A stretch of 64,000 nt of DNA from Streptomyces sp. Edi4 (GTDB lineage Bacteria; Actinomycetota; Actinomycetes; Streptomycetales; Streptomycetaceae): assembly GCF_040253615.1 (NCBI RefSeq), contig NZ_JBEJGY010000004.1, forward strand, positions 7,068,001 to 7,132,000. The letters are read 5' to 3'. The translations under genes and the position numbers were made by a program. The notes beneath the pieces are model-generated. The model did not search any database. It saw nothing but the letters and a program-made list of their open reading frames with translations, and had not been told where the DNA came from. Positions 17,471 through 26,649 of this stretch are shown piece after piece. Positions within the stretch are counted from its first letter, which is position 1. Every line of letters starts with the position of its first letter.

Positions 17471-18709
17471 ATGGGCCCTGTGGACAGGCATGAGCACGCT
17501 CGGCTCGACGCGCTTCAGCGCGACCCGTATCCGCTCTACGCGCGGGCCCGGCACGCCGAGGGCCTGACCTTCGTACCGGAGCTGGACGCGTGGCTGGTGG
17601 CCCGCGACGCGGACGTGCGCGAGGTGCTGCGCCGCCCCGAGGCGTTCTCCTCCGCCAACGCGCTGCGCCCCGACGTCCTGCCGGGTCCCACGGTGCTCGC
17701 CGAAATGGGCCGGGGCTTCGGCGGCCGCCCCGTCGTGGTCAGCTCCGACGGCGCGCTGCACCAGCGGCTGCGCGCCCCGGTCGTGCACGGCCTCTCGCCC
17801 TCACGCGTCGCCGCCGTCGTGCCGTACGCGGCGGAGCGGGCCGGCGTGCTCATCGAGGGCTTCGCCGAGCGGGGCTTCGCCGACCTCATGGCCGAGTTCG
17901 CCCTCGTACTCCCCGGCCAGGTGATCGGGCACCTGATCGGCCTGGCACCGGCGGACGTCCCGCTCGCCGTGCACGGCGGCTACCGCGCCGAGCAACTGCT
18001 CTTCCGGCCGATGGCCGAGGCGGACCAGCTCGCGGCCGCCCGCGACGTCGTGGAGATGCAGCACCTCCTGGACACCTATGTGCGCGAGCGGTACGCCCGC
18101 CCCGAGGACGACCTGTGCAGCTCGCTGATCACCGCGCTGGTGACCCCCGGCGAGCCGGGCGGTGGCGAGCTCACCCTCGACGAGCGCCACGAGATGGTCG
18201 CCCACCTACAGAACTTCCTGCTGGCCGGGCACCTCACCACGAGCGCCCTGATCGGCTCCGCACTGCTCCACCTGATGCACCACCGGGCCCAGTGGGACCT
18301 GCTGTGCCAAAAGCCCGAGCTGATTCCGGCCGCCGTCGAGGAAGCCGCCCGCTACGACAGCCCGATCCAGGGTTTTCGGCGCATCACGACCCGGCCGGTC
18401 GTGCTGTCCGGCACCGAACTGCCCACCGGCGCCGTGGTGTTCGTCGCCTTCGGCTCCGCCAACCGCGACCCGAGCCGCCACGAACGCCCCGACGTCTTCG
18501 ACATCACGCGTCCGCCCGCACGCCACCTCGCCTTCGGCTACGGAGTGCACGGCTGCCCGGGCTCCCAGCTGGCCCGCGAACAGCTGCGGGTCACCCTGGA
18601 ACTGCTCACGGCGCGGCTGCCGGGACTGCGCCTGGCCGAGGAGAGACCCGTGGTCATGCGCCCCACCATGATCCACCGCTCGCCCGAAGAGCTCCCGCTG
18701 ATCTGGTGA
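17471..18709 (+). CDS. cytochrome P450
   Basis: 412 residues, normal for a bacterial class I P450. I-helix oxygen-binding segment FLLAGHLTTSALIGS, ExxR helix EEAARYDSPIQGFRRI, PERF-like region and heme loop FGYGVHGCPGSQLAR with the axial Cys362. No ferredoxin or ferredoxin reductase gene is adjacent. The lutA-like gene starts 22 bases after its stop, so cotranscription is possible, but a functional link is not evident. Substrate unknown. Confidence 0.9.
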   Translation: MGPVDRHEHARLDALQRDPYPLYARARHAEGLTFVPELDAWLVARDADVREVLRRPEAFSSANALRPDVLPGPTVLAEMGRGFGGRPVVVSSDGALHQRLRAPVVHGLSPSRVAAVVPYAAERAGVLIEGFAERGFADLMAEFALVLPGQVIGHLIGLAPADVPLAVHGGYRAEQLLFRPMAEADQLAAARDVVEMQHLLDTYVRERYARPEDDLCSSLITALVTPGEPGGGELTLDERHEMVAHLQNFLLAGHLTTSALIGSALLHLMHHRAQWDLLCQKPELIPAAVEEAARYDSPIQGFRRITTRPVVLSGTELPTGAVVFVAFGSANRDPSRHERPDVFDITRPPARHLAFGYGVHGCPGSQLAREQLRVTLELLTARLPGLRLAEERPVVMRPTMIHRSPEELPLIW

Positions 18710-18731
18710 GCGTGCGGCATATCCTCCGACC

Positions 18732-19487
18732 ATGCGCGTCGCACTCTTCGTCACCTGCGTCAACGACGCGGTGTATCCCGCCACCGGCATCGCGACGGTG
18801 AAACTGCTCGAACGGCTCGGGGTCGAAGTCCACTTCCCGCCCGGCCAGACCTGCTGCGGACAGCCCATGTTCAACACCGGCTACCGGCACGAGACCGAGC
18901 CCCTGGTGCGCCGCATGGCCCGGGTCTTCGCGGGCTACGACCACATCGTCACCCCCTCCGGCTCCTGCGCGGCCATGATCCGCGACAACTACCCCCGCAT
19001 CGCCCGCAAGGCCGCCGCCGAAGGAGGGGACCCGGAACTGACCGAGGCCGCCCAGGCGCTGGCGCCGCGCACCTACGAACTGACCGAGTTCCTGGTGGAC
19101 GTGCTCGGCGTGATCGACGTCGGCGCCTTCTTCCCGCACACCGTCACCTACCATCCCTCCTGCCACGGAGCGCGCCTGCTGGGCCTCGGCGACCGCCCGC
19201 GCCGCCTGCTGGCCGCCGTCAAGGGCCTTGAGCTGCGCGAACTGCCCGGCGCCGAGGAGTGCTGCGGCTTCGGCGGCACCTTCGCGCTGAAGAACCCCGA
19301 CGTCTCCGCCGCGATGGGCACCGACAAGGTGCGCAACGCCCTTGCCACCGGGGCCGAGGTGCTGTGCGGCGCCGACAACTCCTGCCTGATGCACATCGGC
19401 GGCATCCTGCACCGCCAGGACGCCCCGACGCGGGCTCTCCACCTCGCCGAGATCCTTCTCAGTACGGAAGCGGAGCCCCACGTATGA
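18732..19487 (+). CDS. lutA: lactate utilisation protein A-like Fe-S oxidoreductase
   Basis: 251 residues with the two CCG motifs that define LutA/LldE/GlpC-type proteins: GQTCCGQPMFNTGY near residue 39 and AEECCGFGGTFALKN near 176. These bind cysteine-rich Fe-S or disulfide centres used in electron transfer from lactate. First gene of a lutABC arrangement; its stop overlaps the next ATG by four bases. The set oxidises L-lactate to pyruvate in characterised relatives. Confidence 0.88.
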   Translation: MRVALFVTCVNDAVYPATGIATVKLLERLGVEVHFPPGQTCCGQPMFNTGYRHETEPLVRRMARVFAGYDHIVTPSGSCAAMIRDNYPRIARKAAAEGGDPELTEAAQALAPRTYELTEFLVDVLGVIDVGAFFPHTVTYHPSCHGARLLGLGDRPRRLLAAVKGLELRELPGAEECCGFGGTFALKNPDVSAAMGTDKVRNALATGAEVLCGADNSCLMHIGGILHRQDAPTRALHLAEILLSTEAEPHV

Positions 19488-20950
19488 GCGGCACCTTCAT
19501 CGGCATGCCTGTGCCTCCCCCGCCCACCCGCCCTGTGCCTCCCCCGCCCACCCCCCGTGCCTTCCCCGAGGCCGCTCGCGACGCCGTACGCGACACCACT
19601 CTGCGCGCCAACCTGCGCCATGCCACCCACACCATCCGCGACAAACGGGCCAGGGCCGTCGCCGAACTCGAGGACTGGCAGCGGCTGCGCGAGGCCGGCA
19701 AGCGGATCAAGGACCACACGCTGCGCCATCTCGACCGGTACCTGGAGCAGTTGGAGGCGGCGGCCACCGCCGCCGGCGCGACCGTGCACTGGGCGGCCGA
19801 CGCGGACGAGGCCAACCGGATCGTGACCGGCCTGGTCAAGGCCACAGGGGAGCGCGAGGTGGTCAAGGTCAAGTCGATGGCCACCCAGGAGATCGGTCTC
19901 AACGAGGCACTGGCCGCCGAGGGCATCCACGCCTACGAGACCGACCTGGCCGAACTCATCGTCCAGCTCGGCGACGACCGACCCTCGCACATCCTGGTCC
20001 CGGCGATCCACCGCAACCGCGCCGAGATCCGCGCCATCTTCCGCGAGCGGATGGGCAGATGGGGCAGGCCCGCGCCCGACGACCTCACCGACGAGCCCGC
20101 CGACCTCGCGGAGGCCGCCCGGCTGCACCTGCGGGAGAAGTTCCTGCGGGCGAAGGTCGCCATCTCGGGCGCCAACTTCATGGTCGCCGAGACCGGCACC
20201 CTGGTCGTCCTCGAGTCCGAGGGCAACGGCCGCATGTGCCTGACCCTGCCCGAGACCCTGATCTCGGTCGTCGGCATCGAGAAGACCGTCCCCACCTGGC
20301 GCGATCTGGAGGTCTTCCTGCAAACCCTGCCGCGCTCGTCGACGGCCGAGCGGATGAACCCGTACACCAGCATGTGGACCGGCACGTCCGACGACGACGG
20401 CCCCCGCACCTTCCACCTCGTGCTGCTCGACAACGGCCGCACCGACGCCCTCGCGGACGACATCGGCCGCCAGGCGCTGCGCTGCATCCGCTGCTCGGCC
20501 TGTCTCAATGTGTGCCCGGTGTACGAACGGGCCGGCGGCCACGCCTACGGCTCGGTCTACCCGGGCCCCATCGGCGCCATCCTCACGCCTCAACTCCGGG
20601 GCACCACGAGCGAGATCGACGCCTCGCTCCCGTACGCCTCCTCCCTGTGCGGCGCCTGCTACGACGTCTGCCCCGTCGCCATCGACATCCCCGAGGTCCT
20701 GGTCCACCTCCGTGAGCGGGTCGCGGACCAAGGCGGGCGCGGGCACCGCGCGGAGAAGGCCGTGATGCGGGCGGCCAGTTGGGTCATGGACCACCCCGCG
20801 GCTCTGGCGGCGGGGGAGCGGGCGGCGGCCAGGACCCGCGCGCTGCACCCCGGGCGGCCACCGGGCGCGGGCGCCTGGACCGAGAGCCGCGACCTGCCTC
20901 CGCTGCCCGCACAACCCTTCCGTGACTGGTGGAAGAAGAACCGCACATGA
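19484..20950 (+). CDS. lutB: lactate utilisation protein B-like iron-sulfur protein
   Basis: 488 residues from ATG 19484, overlapping the lutA stop by four bases. The LUD domain spans about 80-300 (VKVKSMATQEIGLNEAL, VAETGTLVVLESEGNGRM). Two 4Fe-4S clusters follow, CIRCSACLNVCPVY and CGACYDVCPVAIDIP. The start carries an unusual Pro-rich duplication, PVPPPPTRPVPPPPTPR, before the normal N-terminus. Works with LutA and LutC in lactate oxidation and is coupled to both by 4-base overlaps. Confidence 0.88.
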   Translation: MSGTFIGMPVPPPPTRPVPPPPTPRAFPEAARDAVRDTTLRANLRHATHTIRDKRARAVAELEDWQRLREAGKRIKDHTLRHLDRYLEQLEAAATAAGATVHWAADADEANRIVTGLVKATGEREVVKVKSMATQEIGLNEALAAEGIHAYETDLAELIVQLGDDRPSHILVPAIHRNRAEIRAIFRERMGRWGRPAPDDLTDEPADLAEAARLHLREKFLRAKVAISGANFMVAETGTLVVLESEGNGRMCLTLPETLISVVGIEKTVPTWRDLEVFLQTLPRSSTAERMNPYTSMWTGTSDDDGPRTFHLVLLDNGRTDALADDIGRQALRCIRCSACLNVCPVYERAGGHAYGSVYPGPIGAILTPQLRGTTSEIDASLPYASSLCGACYDVCPVAIDIPEVLVHLRERVADQGGRGHRAEKAVMRAASWVMDHPAALAAGERAAARTRALHPGRPPGAGAWTESRDLPPLPAQPFRDWWKKNRT

Positions 20951-21576
20951 GCTCACGCGACCGCGTCCTCGCCCGGGTCCGGGCCGCCGTGGCCGGCGCG
21001 CCCGAGGCACCGGCCGTGCTCCGCGACTACCTCACCAGCCACACCCGTGACGACCCGGCGGCCCTGCTCGACCTGCTGCACGACAACCTCGCCGACTACC
21101 GCGCCCTCGTGCACCGCGCGGACCCGGCGGGAGTGGCGCCGCTCGTCGCGCGGCTGCTGGCGGCGCGCGGGGCGAAAAGCGTCCTGGTTCCGGCGGGGCT
21201 CCCCGACGCGTGGCTCGCGGACACCGACTGCGTACGCGTGGCGGACCGCGTGGAAGCGACGGCGGCCGAACTCGACGCCGTGGACAGCGTCATCACCGGC
21301 TGCGCCCTGGCCATCGCGGAGACCGGCACTCTCGTCCTGGACGCGGGACCGGCCCAGGGGCGCCGGCGCATCACCCTCGTACCCGACCACCACATCTGCG
21401 TCGTACGGGCGCCCGAGCAGATCGTGGCCTCCGTCCCGCGCGCCATGTCACGCCTCGACCCGCGCCGCCCGCTGACCTGGCTCTCGGGCCCCTCCGCCAC
21501 CAGCGACATCGAGCTCGACCGGGTGGAGGGCGTACACGGACCCCGCGCCCTCGAAGTGATCCTGCTCAGCGGGTGA
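20947..21576 (+). CDS. lutC: lactate utilisation protein C-like (LUD domain)
   Basis: 209 residues, LUD superfamily. Visible motifs include VITGCALAIAETGTLVLDAG, RRITLVPDHHICVV and LDPRRPLTWLSGPSATSDIE, all typical of LutC. The ATG overlaps the lutB stop (ATGA). Its 3' end overlaps the convergent DUF309 gene by 11 bases, so no terminator fits between them. Confidence 0.88.
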   Translation: MSSRDRVLARVRAAVAGAPEAPAVLRDYLTSHTRDDPAALLDLLHDNLADYRALVHRADPAGVAPLVARLLAARGAKSVLVPAGLPDAWLADTDCVRVADRVEATAAELDAVDSVITGCALAIAETGTLVLDAGPAQGRRRITLVPDHHICVVRAPEQIVASVPRAMSRLDPRRPLTWLSGPSATSDIELDRVEGVHGPRALEVILLSG

Positions 21577-22051
21577 GCCGGGGCGCGTCGGTTGCGGCGT
21601 CGACCGGCCCCGGCAGCCGGCCCGCGAGCTCGTGCGCCCACGCGGCGAGCCCGTCCAGATCCAGCCCATGGGCCCCGGCGCCCGGACCCGCCCCGTACCG
21701 GGCGAGCGAGCCCGTACCCCGTTCAAGGAGCGAGCGGGCTCCCTTGGCGTTGCCGCGCGCGGCATGCGTGAGCCCCACCGCGAGCTGCGCCAATCCCCGC
21801 CACAGTGGCTCCTCCTGGGCGGGGCCCGACTTCCACGCGTCCTCGAACACCTCGTGCGCGTGGAAGGGCATCCCCGCCCCCAGCAGCCGCTGCGCCTCGC
21901 GCACCGTCTCCTCGGGGGAGCGCGTCACGCCCTCCGGCTGCCGCGCCACCCCCTCGGCGCCGTACGGCAACGGCCGCCCGAGCCCGTCCCGGGGCCGGGC
22001 ATTGCGCGCCCGCCCCTCGGCGTCACGATCCCGGGCCGCAGAACTGTCCAT
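21566..22051 (-). CDS. DUF309 family protein
   Basis: 161 residues from the ATG at 22051. The central part has the DUF309 helix-pair signature GMPFHAHEVFEDAWKSG and WRGLAQLAVGLTHAARGNA. The function of the family is unknown; the conserved HxxHExxE-like pattern suggests a metal site. Convergent with lutC (11-base overlap) and transcribed away from the tRNA. Confidence 0.75.
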   Translation of the reverse strand: MDSSAARDRDAEGRARNARPRDGLGRPLPYGAEGVARQPEGVTRSPEETVREAQRLLGAGMPFHAHEVFEDAWKSGPAQEEPLWRGLAQLAVGLTHAARGNAKGARSLLERGTGSLARYGAGPGAGAHGLDLDGLAAWAHELAGRLPGPVDAATDAPRLTR

Positions 22052-22144
22052 ACGGCGATTGTGCCCCGTTCCTGGTCCGCCCCCGGAGTGCGGTATGGTT
22101 CTCATGCACGAACGGCCGGGGGAAACCCCAGGTCAGACGGGCAT

Positions 22145-22218
<74 letters not shown>

Positions 22219-22239
22219 CTCGTGAGAGTCGCAGATCAG

Positions 22240-22272
22240 GGGCCGTTTCAGAGCAATCTGAAACGGCCCTTT
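22240..22272 (+). terminator. strong intrinsic terminator of tRNA-Pro
   Basis: Perfect 13-base stem (GGGCCGTTTCAGA with TCTGAAACGGCCC) and a GCAA tetraloop, followed by TTTGATCGTTT. It begins 22 bases after the tRNA. Confidence 0.9.
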
Positions 22273-22815
22273 GATCGTTTCTGGGACGGATGGGGATCAG
22301 CGCATTTGACCGGACCCGAGTGCTCTGTGACCGGGTCGAGGCGGGCCTTGATCGCAGGGCGCCGCTCGGCGGAGCCCCTTGATGAGCTGTGACGCCTTTC
22401 AGCCCGATGGCCATGGCGTGGCGGGAACCGTGCTCAGGACGCGCGATGCCGTTGTGCTGCTGCCGGAAGGATGCGACGGGAGAGCGGGGCAGCTTGCTCA
22501 TGTCGGTCGAGCCGACGTGGCCTGCTCCACCCATCGTGGAGCGAGTCCGTTTGTCTGTGACCAGCGATGCTGTCAGTGCCTACTGGGGTCTTGGGGTTGC
22601 GCGACAGGCCGGGACTGGCTCCCGCCAGCAAGCGGAGGAGTAGGTGTAGGGGGTCGGCGGCGGCTGCGACCGCACTTCTTTGCGACTTGGCCAGAGAGTC
22701 TTTGATGAACCCGCGTCGGACCGCGGCCGTTCGGTGGCGGGGCCTTGGATGCGTGAAAGGTAGGCGTGTTTCGGACGTTTGATCACATCGGAGGTATGGC
22801 CGCACTTGCGGTGCG
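22273..22815. other. lower-GC region without an assignable gene
   Basis: About 540 bases between the tRNA terminator and the HEPN-like gene. Base composition is clearly more AT-rich than the flanking core. Several frames are open on both strands, but none has a ribosome binding site, a recognisable motif or consistent third-position GC bias. No integrase and no repeated tRNA 3' end were seen. It may be degraded mobile-element sequence plus the promoter of the next gene; GAGG at 22791 lies 21 bases before the HEPN start. Confidence 0.5.
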
Positions 22816-23241
22816 ATGATGTGCGGCATGGTGCTTCACGTGGGGGTGGCTGCGCTCCGTAAGCGACGGACGCAGTTGCGGGACAGTGCGGGCAAGGTGG
22901 CGGACGGTGGGGATACGGTCACTTCCTGCCTTCTTCTCTTCTACGCGGCGGAGTGTGCGCTCAAGGAGAGGGTGCTGGCGCGACGAGGCCTTCGGGACAC
23001 CTCGTATCTCGAGCCGACACATGATCTCTGGAAATTGGCAAAGGACCTTGGCCTGCCACGGCGTCTGGGGACCGCGCTGAAGGGGATGAAGAACTGCCGT
23101 GCCGCAGGGCAGCCCGGGGTGAACGTGGCCCTGGCCGAGCTGCATCAAGCCTGGCGTTATGGTGTGAAACTGCACGTCGAGGACGAGAAAAGGGCCCGTG
23201 AACTGTTGGACGAGCTCATCTCATGGTGTGAGCAGGATTGA
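22816..23241 (+). CDS. small HEPN-like protein, first gene of a two-gene NTPase module
   Basis: 141 residues from ATG 22816; the ATG at 22828 is an alternative start. It is predicted helical, with the pattern of a small HEPN domain: SCLLLFYAAECALKERVL, then EPTHDLWKLAKDLGLP, then LHQAWRYGVKLHVED. The segment RYGVKLH would fit the Rx4-6H motif of RNase-active HEPN proteins. The GTG of the large NTPase gene follows after 12 bases, so the pair is one operon. If correct, it is a candidate RNA-cleaving effector or partner regulated by the NTPase. The HEPN call rests on pattern reading only. Confidence 0.45.
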   Translation: MMCGMVLHVGVAALRKRRTQLRDSAGKVADGGDTVTSCLLLFYAAECALKERVLARRGLRDTSYLEPTHDLWKLAKDLGLPRRLGTALKGMKNCRAAGQPGVNVALAELHQAWRYGVKLHVEDEKRARELLDELISWCEQD

Positions 23242-23253
23242 GGGGGGCAAGTC

Positions 23254-25998
23254 GTGGCAGAACTGGGAAAGCTGGAGATCATGGACAGCGGAATTGTGCC
23301 TCCCAGCCACCTCTTCAGCTGGGTGGATGTGGATGAGCACTTGACCAGGCTGGCTCTGGCGGGGGAGTGGCCCGACTGGCTTGTTGCCGCGGACGGGTGG
23401 TGGGACTGCCTGGAACTGGTCACCAGGGCTTCTGTCGAGCCCGCAACAGTGAAGCGCTGGCTGGACGAGGTGTTCGGCACCGGGTCGGCCGGGTGGGTGG
23501 ACGGCGATCTGTTGCTGGGGCTCGACGATCCTCGGACCACCGAGTTCACCGGATTGCGGGTCGAACTCAGCGTGGACGTTGAGCAGACTGGCGGGGCGAG
23601 GAGACGCGTGCCGTTGCTTCGGGAGAAACACATCACGCGCCAGCTGGCAGAACCCCTTCACCGGCCCGACGCGCCGGCTTTTGCTGACGATGTGCAGCTC
23701 ATGGCCTTCCACTCCTTCAAGGGCGGAGTCGGGCGCACAGTACACGCGGTGGCCGTCGCCGACAAAGTGGCACGGAGCGGGGGCAAGGTCCTGCTGATCG
23801 ACGCCGACCTCGAGGCTCCTGGTATCACGTGGATGCACAAGGAGCAGGGCGGACAGTGCGACTTCACGTACGAGGATTTCATCACTCTTCTGCAGGGTGA
23901 TGAAAACGGGGAGTATGCGACTGCGGTCGATATCGCTACCGCCTATTTGCCCAATCAGCAGGCTGGCCACTATGCAGGCGGCGGCAGCATCACCGTCATG
24001 CCGTCGAGCCGTCGTGTGACGTTGGCTCCGCCTCGGATCGAACCGGCGGACCTGCTTTCCCCGGGGAGGTCGACGTACTTCGTGACGGAGGCGCTGGCAG
24101 CTCTGGGAGCGCGGCTCGGGGTGGACACGGTGGTCGTGGACCTGAGGGCGGGCGCCTCCGAACTGTCTGCTCCGGTACTTCTCGACCCTAGGGTCCAACG
24201 CATCTTCGTGACCACGCTCAGTCATCAATCTCTGGCCGGCACGGAATTGATGATTCGTCAACTCGGAGCGAAGGCGCCCACCGTTCAAGGCACCGACCCT
24301 GCGACGGCGGTCATCGTCACCCAATATCGGATGGATACTCACACTGCACAGGCCGATGCTGCACGCAATATGCTTTCCGTAGCGCTAGGAGCCGCGCTTC
24401 GCAGTTCGGCGGGGACCGACGGAGACGAAACTGAAACCGTCGACGCGGCGTTGCTTGCCCAGCCAGTATTGAGCCTCTTCAGGGAGGAGCTCCTCGCGCT
24501 TCCTTCCTCCTGGGACGCGGTGTTGGACGTGATTTCGTCGTGTGGAGTCGCCGACGGACTCGAGTTCCTGCTGCCGGCTCCGGCATCCCGAGCCACGGCT
24601 GGATCGGTGCCCGGGACAGTGCCGGACTATGGTCAATTGCGCCGCAATCTCGCCCGGACCGCCGGTAACCTCGTATACGCGGAACAGAGCGGGCTCTCCT
24701 CGGCGGGCGGCTTCCTCGTGACTGAACCGCTCCGTCGTCTGCTTGCCGACCACCGAACTGAGTTGCCGCAGGCGCTCGTGGTGGGAGCCAAAGGAGCAGG
24801 CAAGACTTTCATGTACGCGAAGGCATGCGCCGCGCGGACATGGCAGACGTTCGCCGAGCAGTCCGGAATCACAGGTGTCACGGTCGAAGCGCCCATCGTT
24901 CCTGTTCTGGAGTCAGCGAACCTGGAGTATGGGGATCTCGTGCCGCAGGACCTGCGTGATGCCTTCGCTTCGGCTTACGAAGACTTGCCGCCAGGGGATG
25001 TCACCGCGTCCAGCATCTCGTACAAGCTGAAGGCTGGGCTAGGAAGGCTCGATGGTCATGATGAACTCGGCTGGCGGAGCCTGTGGCTGGAATGCTTGGC
25101 TGTGGCCTGTGGATTGGAAGTCTCCGAGCAGCGGACTCCAGAAGAGGCGTTGATCGATCTTGGCCGACGGGCCAAAGCGGTCTTCGTGATCGACGGGCTC
25201 GAAGATCTCATGCAAAACCTGGACAGCGATACGAAGCGCACGGCATTGAGGGTTTTGCTGATCGATGTCCTGGGGTGGCTTCGCTCGCTGCGAGGCCGCC
25301 CGTTCGGCCTCGTGGTGTTCGTTCGGCGAGACCTCGTCACTGGGGCGGTTCGGCAGAACAGCGGCCAGCTCCTCGGCAGATACGATCACTACGCCCTGCA
25401 TTGGAGCAAGGACGAGGCGTTGCGTCTCGCACTCTGGGTGACTGCGCACGCCGAAGCACTACCCGAACCTGTTTCGCTCTCCGGGATCACGGATCTCTCG
25501 GCGGATGAGCTCATTGACAGCCTCATCCAGGTATGGGGCTGGAAGATGGGTAGCGCGAAGTCTCGCGAGGCACGCTCCCACCTGTGGGTCCCGGCGGCGC
25601 TCGGGGACTTCAACGGCCAGGTGCAGGCCCGAGACGTAGTCATGTTTCTCGCGACAGCGGCCAAGAAATCCGAGCAGTACAACGACACCGTGGACGATCG
25701 CGTGCTCGTCCCGACTGCTATGCGTAAGGCCTTGCTCGAATGCAGCAGGAACAAGATCGCTTCAGTGGGGGAGGAGGACAAGGAGATTGGGCGTCTGCTG
25801 GTGCACATGCAGGGGCTCGGCCACTCTGTCCTGGTTCCGTTCGAGCTCGAGCAGGTTCAGCTGACGGTCGCGGAGGCAGACCTCCTGATCGAATCCGGAG
25901 TCTTCAGCAAGGGGTCCGACGGACGCTACTGGGTGCCGGAGATCTATCGACACGGTCTCGGATTCAATAGTGAACGGCGTGCGAGGGTGCTCTGGTAG
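23254..25998 (+). CDS. dual-NTPase protein: KGGVGR-variant ParA/MinD-like ATPase fused to a second P-loop NTPase
   Basis: 914 residues from GTG 23254, with a G-rich Shine-Dalgarno before it. Residues 1-150 are unassigned. A ParA/MinD-type domain begins at AFHSFKGGVGRTVHAVAVAD (deviant Walker A near 155-161), with LLIDADLEAPG as the switch region and TVVVDLRAGASELS as Walker B. A second NTPase starts at ALVVGAKGAGKTFMYAK (Walker A near 511), with Walker B AVFVIDGLEDLM near 643 and a sensor-like LVVFVRRDL, resembling STAND/AAA-type conflict NTPases. The C-terminus looks like a small winged helix ending GRYWVPEIYRHGLGF. The gene is lower in GC than its surroundings. Role in defence is inferred from architecture and context. 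Confidence 0.7.
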   Translation: MAELGKLEIMDSGIVPPSHLFSWVDVDEHLTRLALAGEWPDWLVAADGWWDCLELVTRASVEPATVKRWLDEVFGTGSAGWVDGDLLLGLDDPRTTEFTGLRVELSVDVEQTGGARRRVPLLREKHITRQLAEPLHRPDAPAFADDVQLMAFHSFKGGVGRTVHAVAVADKVARSGGKVLLIDADLEAPGITWMHKEQGGQCDFTYEDFITLLQGDENGEYATAVDIATAYLPNQQAGHYAGGGSITVMPSSRRVTLAPPRIEPADLLSPGRSTYFVTEALAALGARLGVDTVVVDLRAGASELSAPVLLDPRVQRIFVTTLSHQSLAGTELMIRQLGAKAPTVQGTDPATAVIVTQYRMDTHTAQADAARNMLSVALGAALRSSAGTDGDETETVDAALLAQPVLSLFREELLALPSSWDAVLDVISSCGVADGLEFLLPAPASRATAGSVPGTVPDYGQLRRNLARTAGNLVYAEQSGLSSAGGFLVTEPLRRLLADHRTELPQALVVGAKGAGKTFMYAKACAARTWQTFAEQSGITGVTVEAPIVPVLESANLEYGDLVPQDLRDAFASAYEDLPPGDVTASSISYKLKAGLGRLDGHDELGWRSLWLECLAVACGLEVSEQRTPEEALIDLGRRAKAVFVIDGLEDLMQNLDSDTKRTALRVLLIDVLGWLRSLRGRPFGLVVFVRRDLVTGAVRQNSGQLLGRYDHYALHWSKDEALRLALWVTAHAEALPEPVSLSGITDLSADELIDSLIQVWGWKMGSAKSREARSHLWVPAALGDFNGQVQARDVVMFLATAAKKSEQYNDTVDDRVLVPTAMRKALLECSRNKIASVGEEDKEIGRLLVHMQGLGHSVLVPFELEQVQLTVAEADLLIESGVFSKGSDGRYWVPEIYRHGLGFNSERRARVLW

Positions 25999-26649
25999 CA
26001 AGCGCGACCTCAGGTATGGGTGAGGAATACGCCGAGCGCGTGGTCTTCGGGTATCAGCTTCCCGCCCGACCTTGGCCGAGTTGCCGCTACTCCAGGTACG
26101 CCAGCGAGCGGTCGCGCGTGCATTCGCCGACCGGGAGGCGTGAAGAGTTCTCCGTCTGACGGCGTGTGTCAGTGCTCAGCTCGCAAGACGGGAGAAGCGG
26201 GTTCGTGCGCGACCGCATGCCGGCAGCCGATGTACCGCTCGGGCCGTTGGAGGGCACCGTTGTGCTCGGGTTGCGCCGTGGGCTGGGGGCCAGAGGCGCA
26301 GCCGACATCCGTGCTGGGCGTCTTCATGGGAGCGCTCGGCGGCGCGGGCCCGCTTCACCAGCTGCGGGCTTGTGCGGAGCCGGAGGAGGACGTGCACTGG
26401 ACGCAGGGCGAGGTATGGGTCCGCAGCCGAGTTCCTTCAACTTCAAACGAAATACCGAGGATGACGAGAGCGACGACGGGCGGTGGGAAGCGCGTAGGGA
26501 GGCCGACCGCGGAGGCAGGACTTGCCCCTTTGGCGTCATGCCACAGGAAGCCTCGACCAAGCGCAGACCGCTATCCATCACTTTCCTTGGCTGACGGACG
26601 GGGCCCGGCCGATGTTGGTGGCGAAGGAGGGCTACCTCGATAGTCTCCG
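25999..26649. other. degenerate lower-GC region, no intact gene seen
   Basis: No frame on either strand combines a start, a ribosome binding site and consistent codon bias. It may contain decayed mobile or accessory gene remnants following the NTPase gene. A stretch around 26280-26420 reads SVLGVFMGALGGAGPLHQL in one frame but cannot be assigned. Confidence 0.45.

Noticed and set aside
26020..26643. Plus-strand frame of 207 codons downstream of the dual-NTPase gene
   Set aside because: No start context, motif or consistent third-position bias; treated as degenerate sequence.
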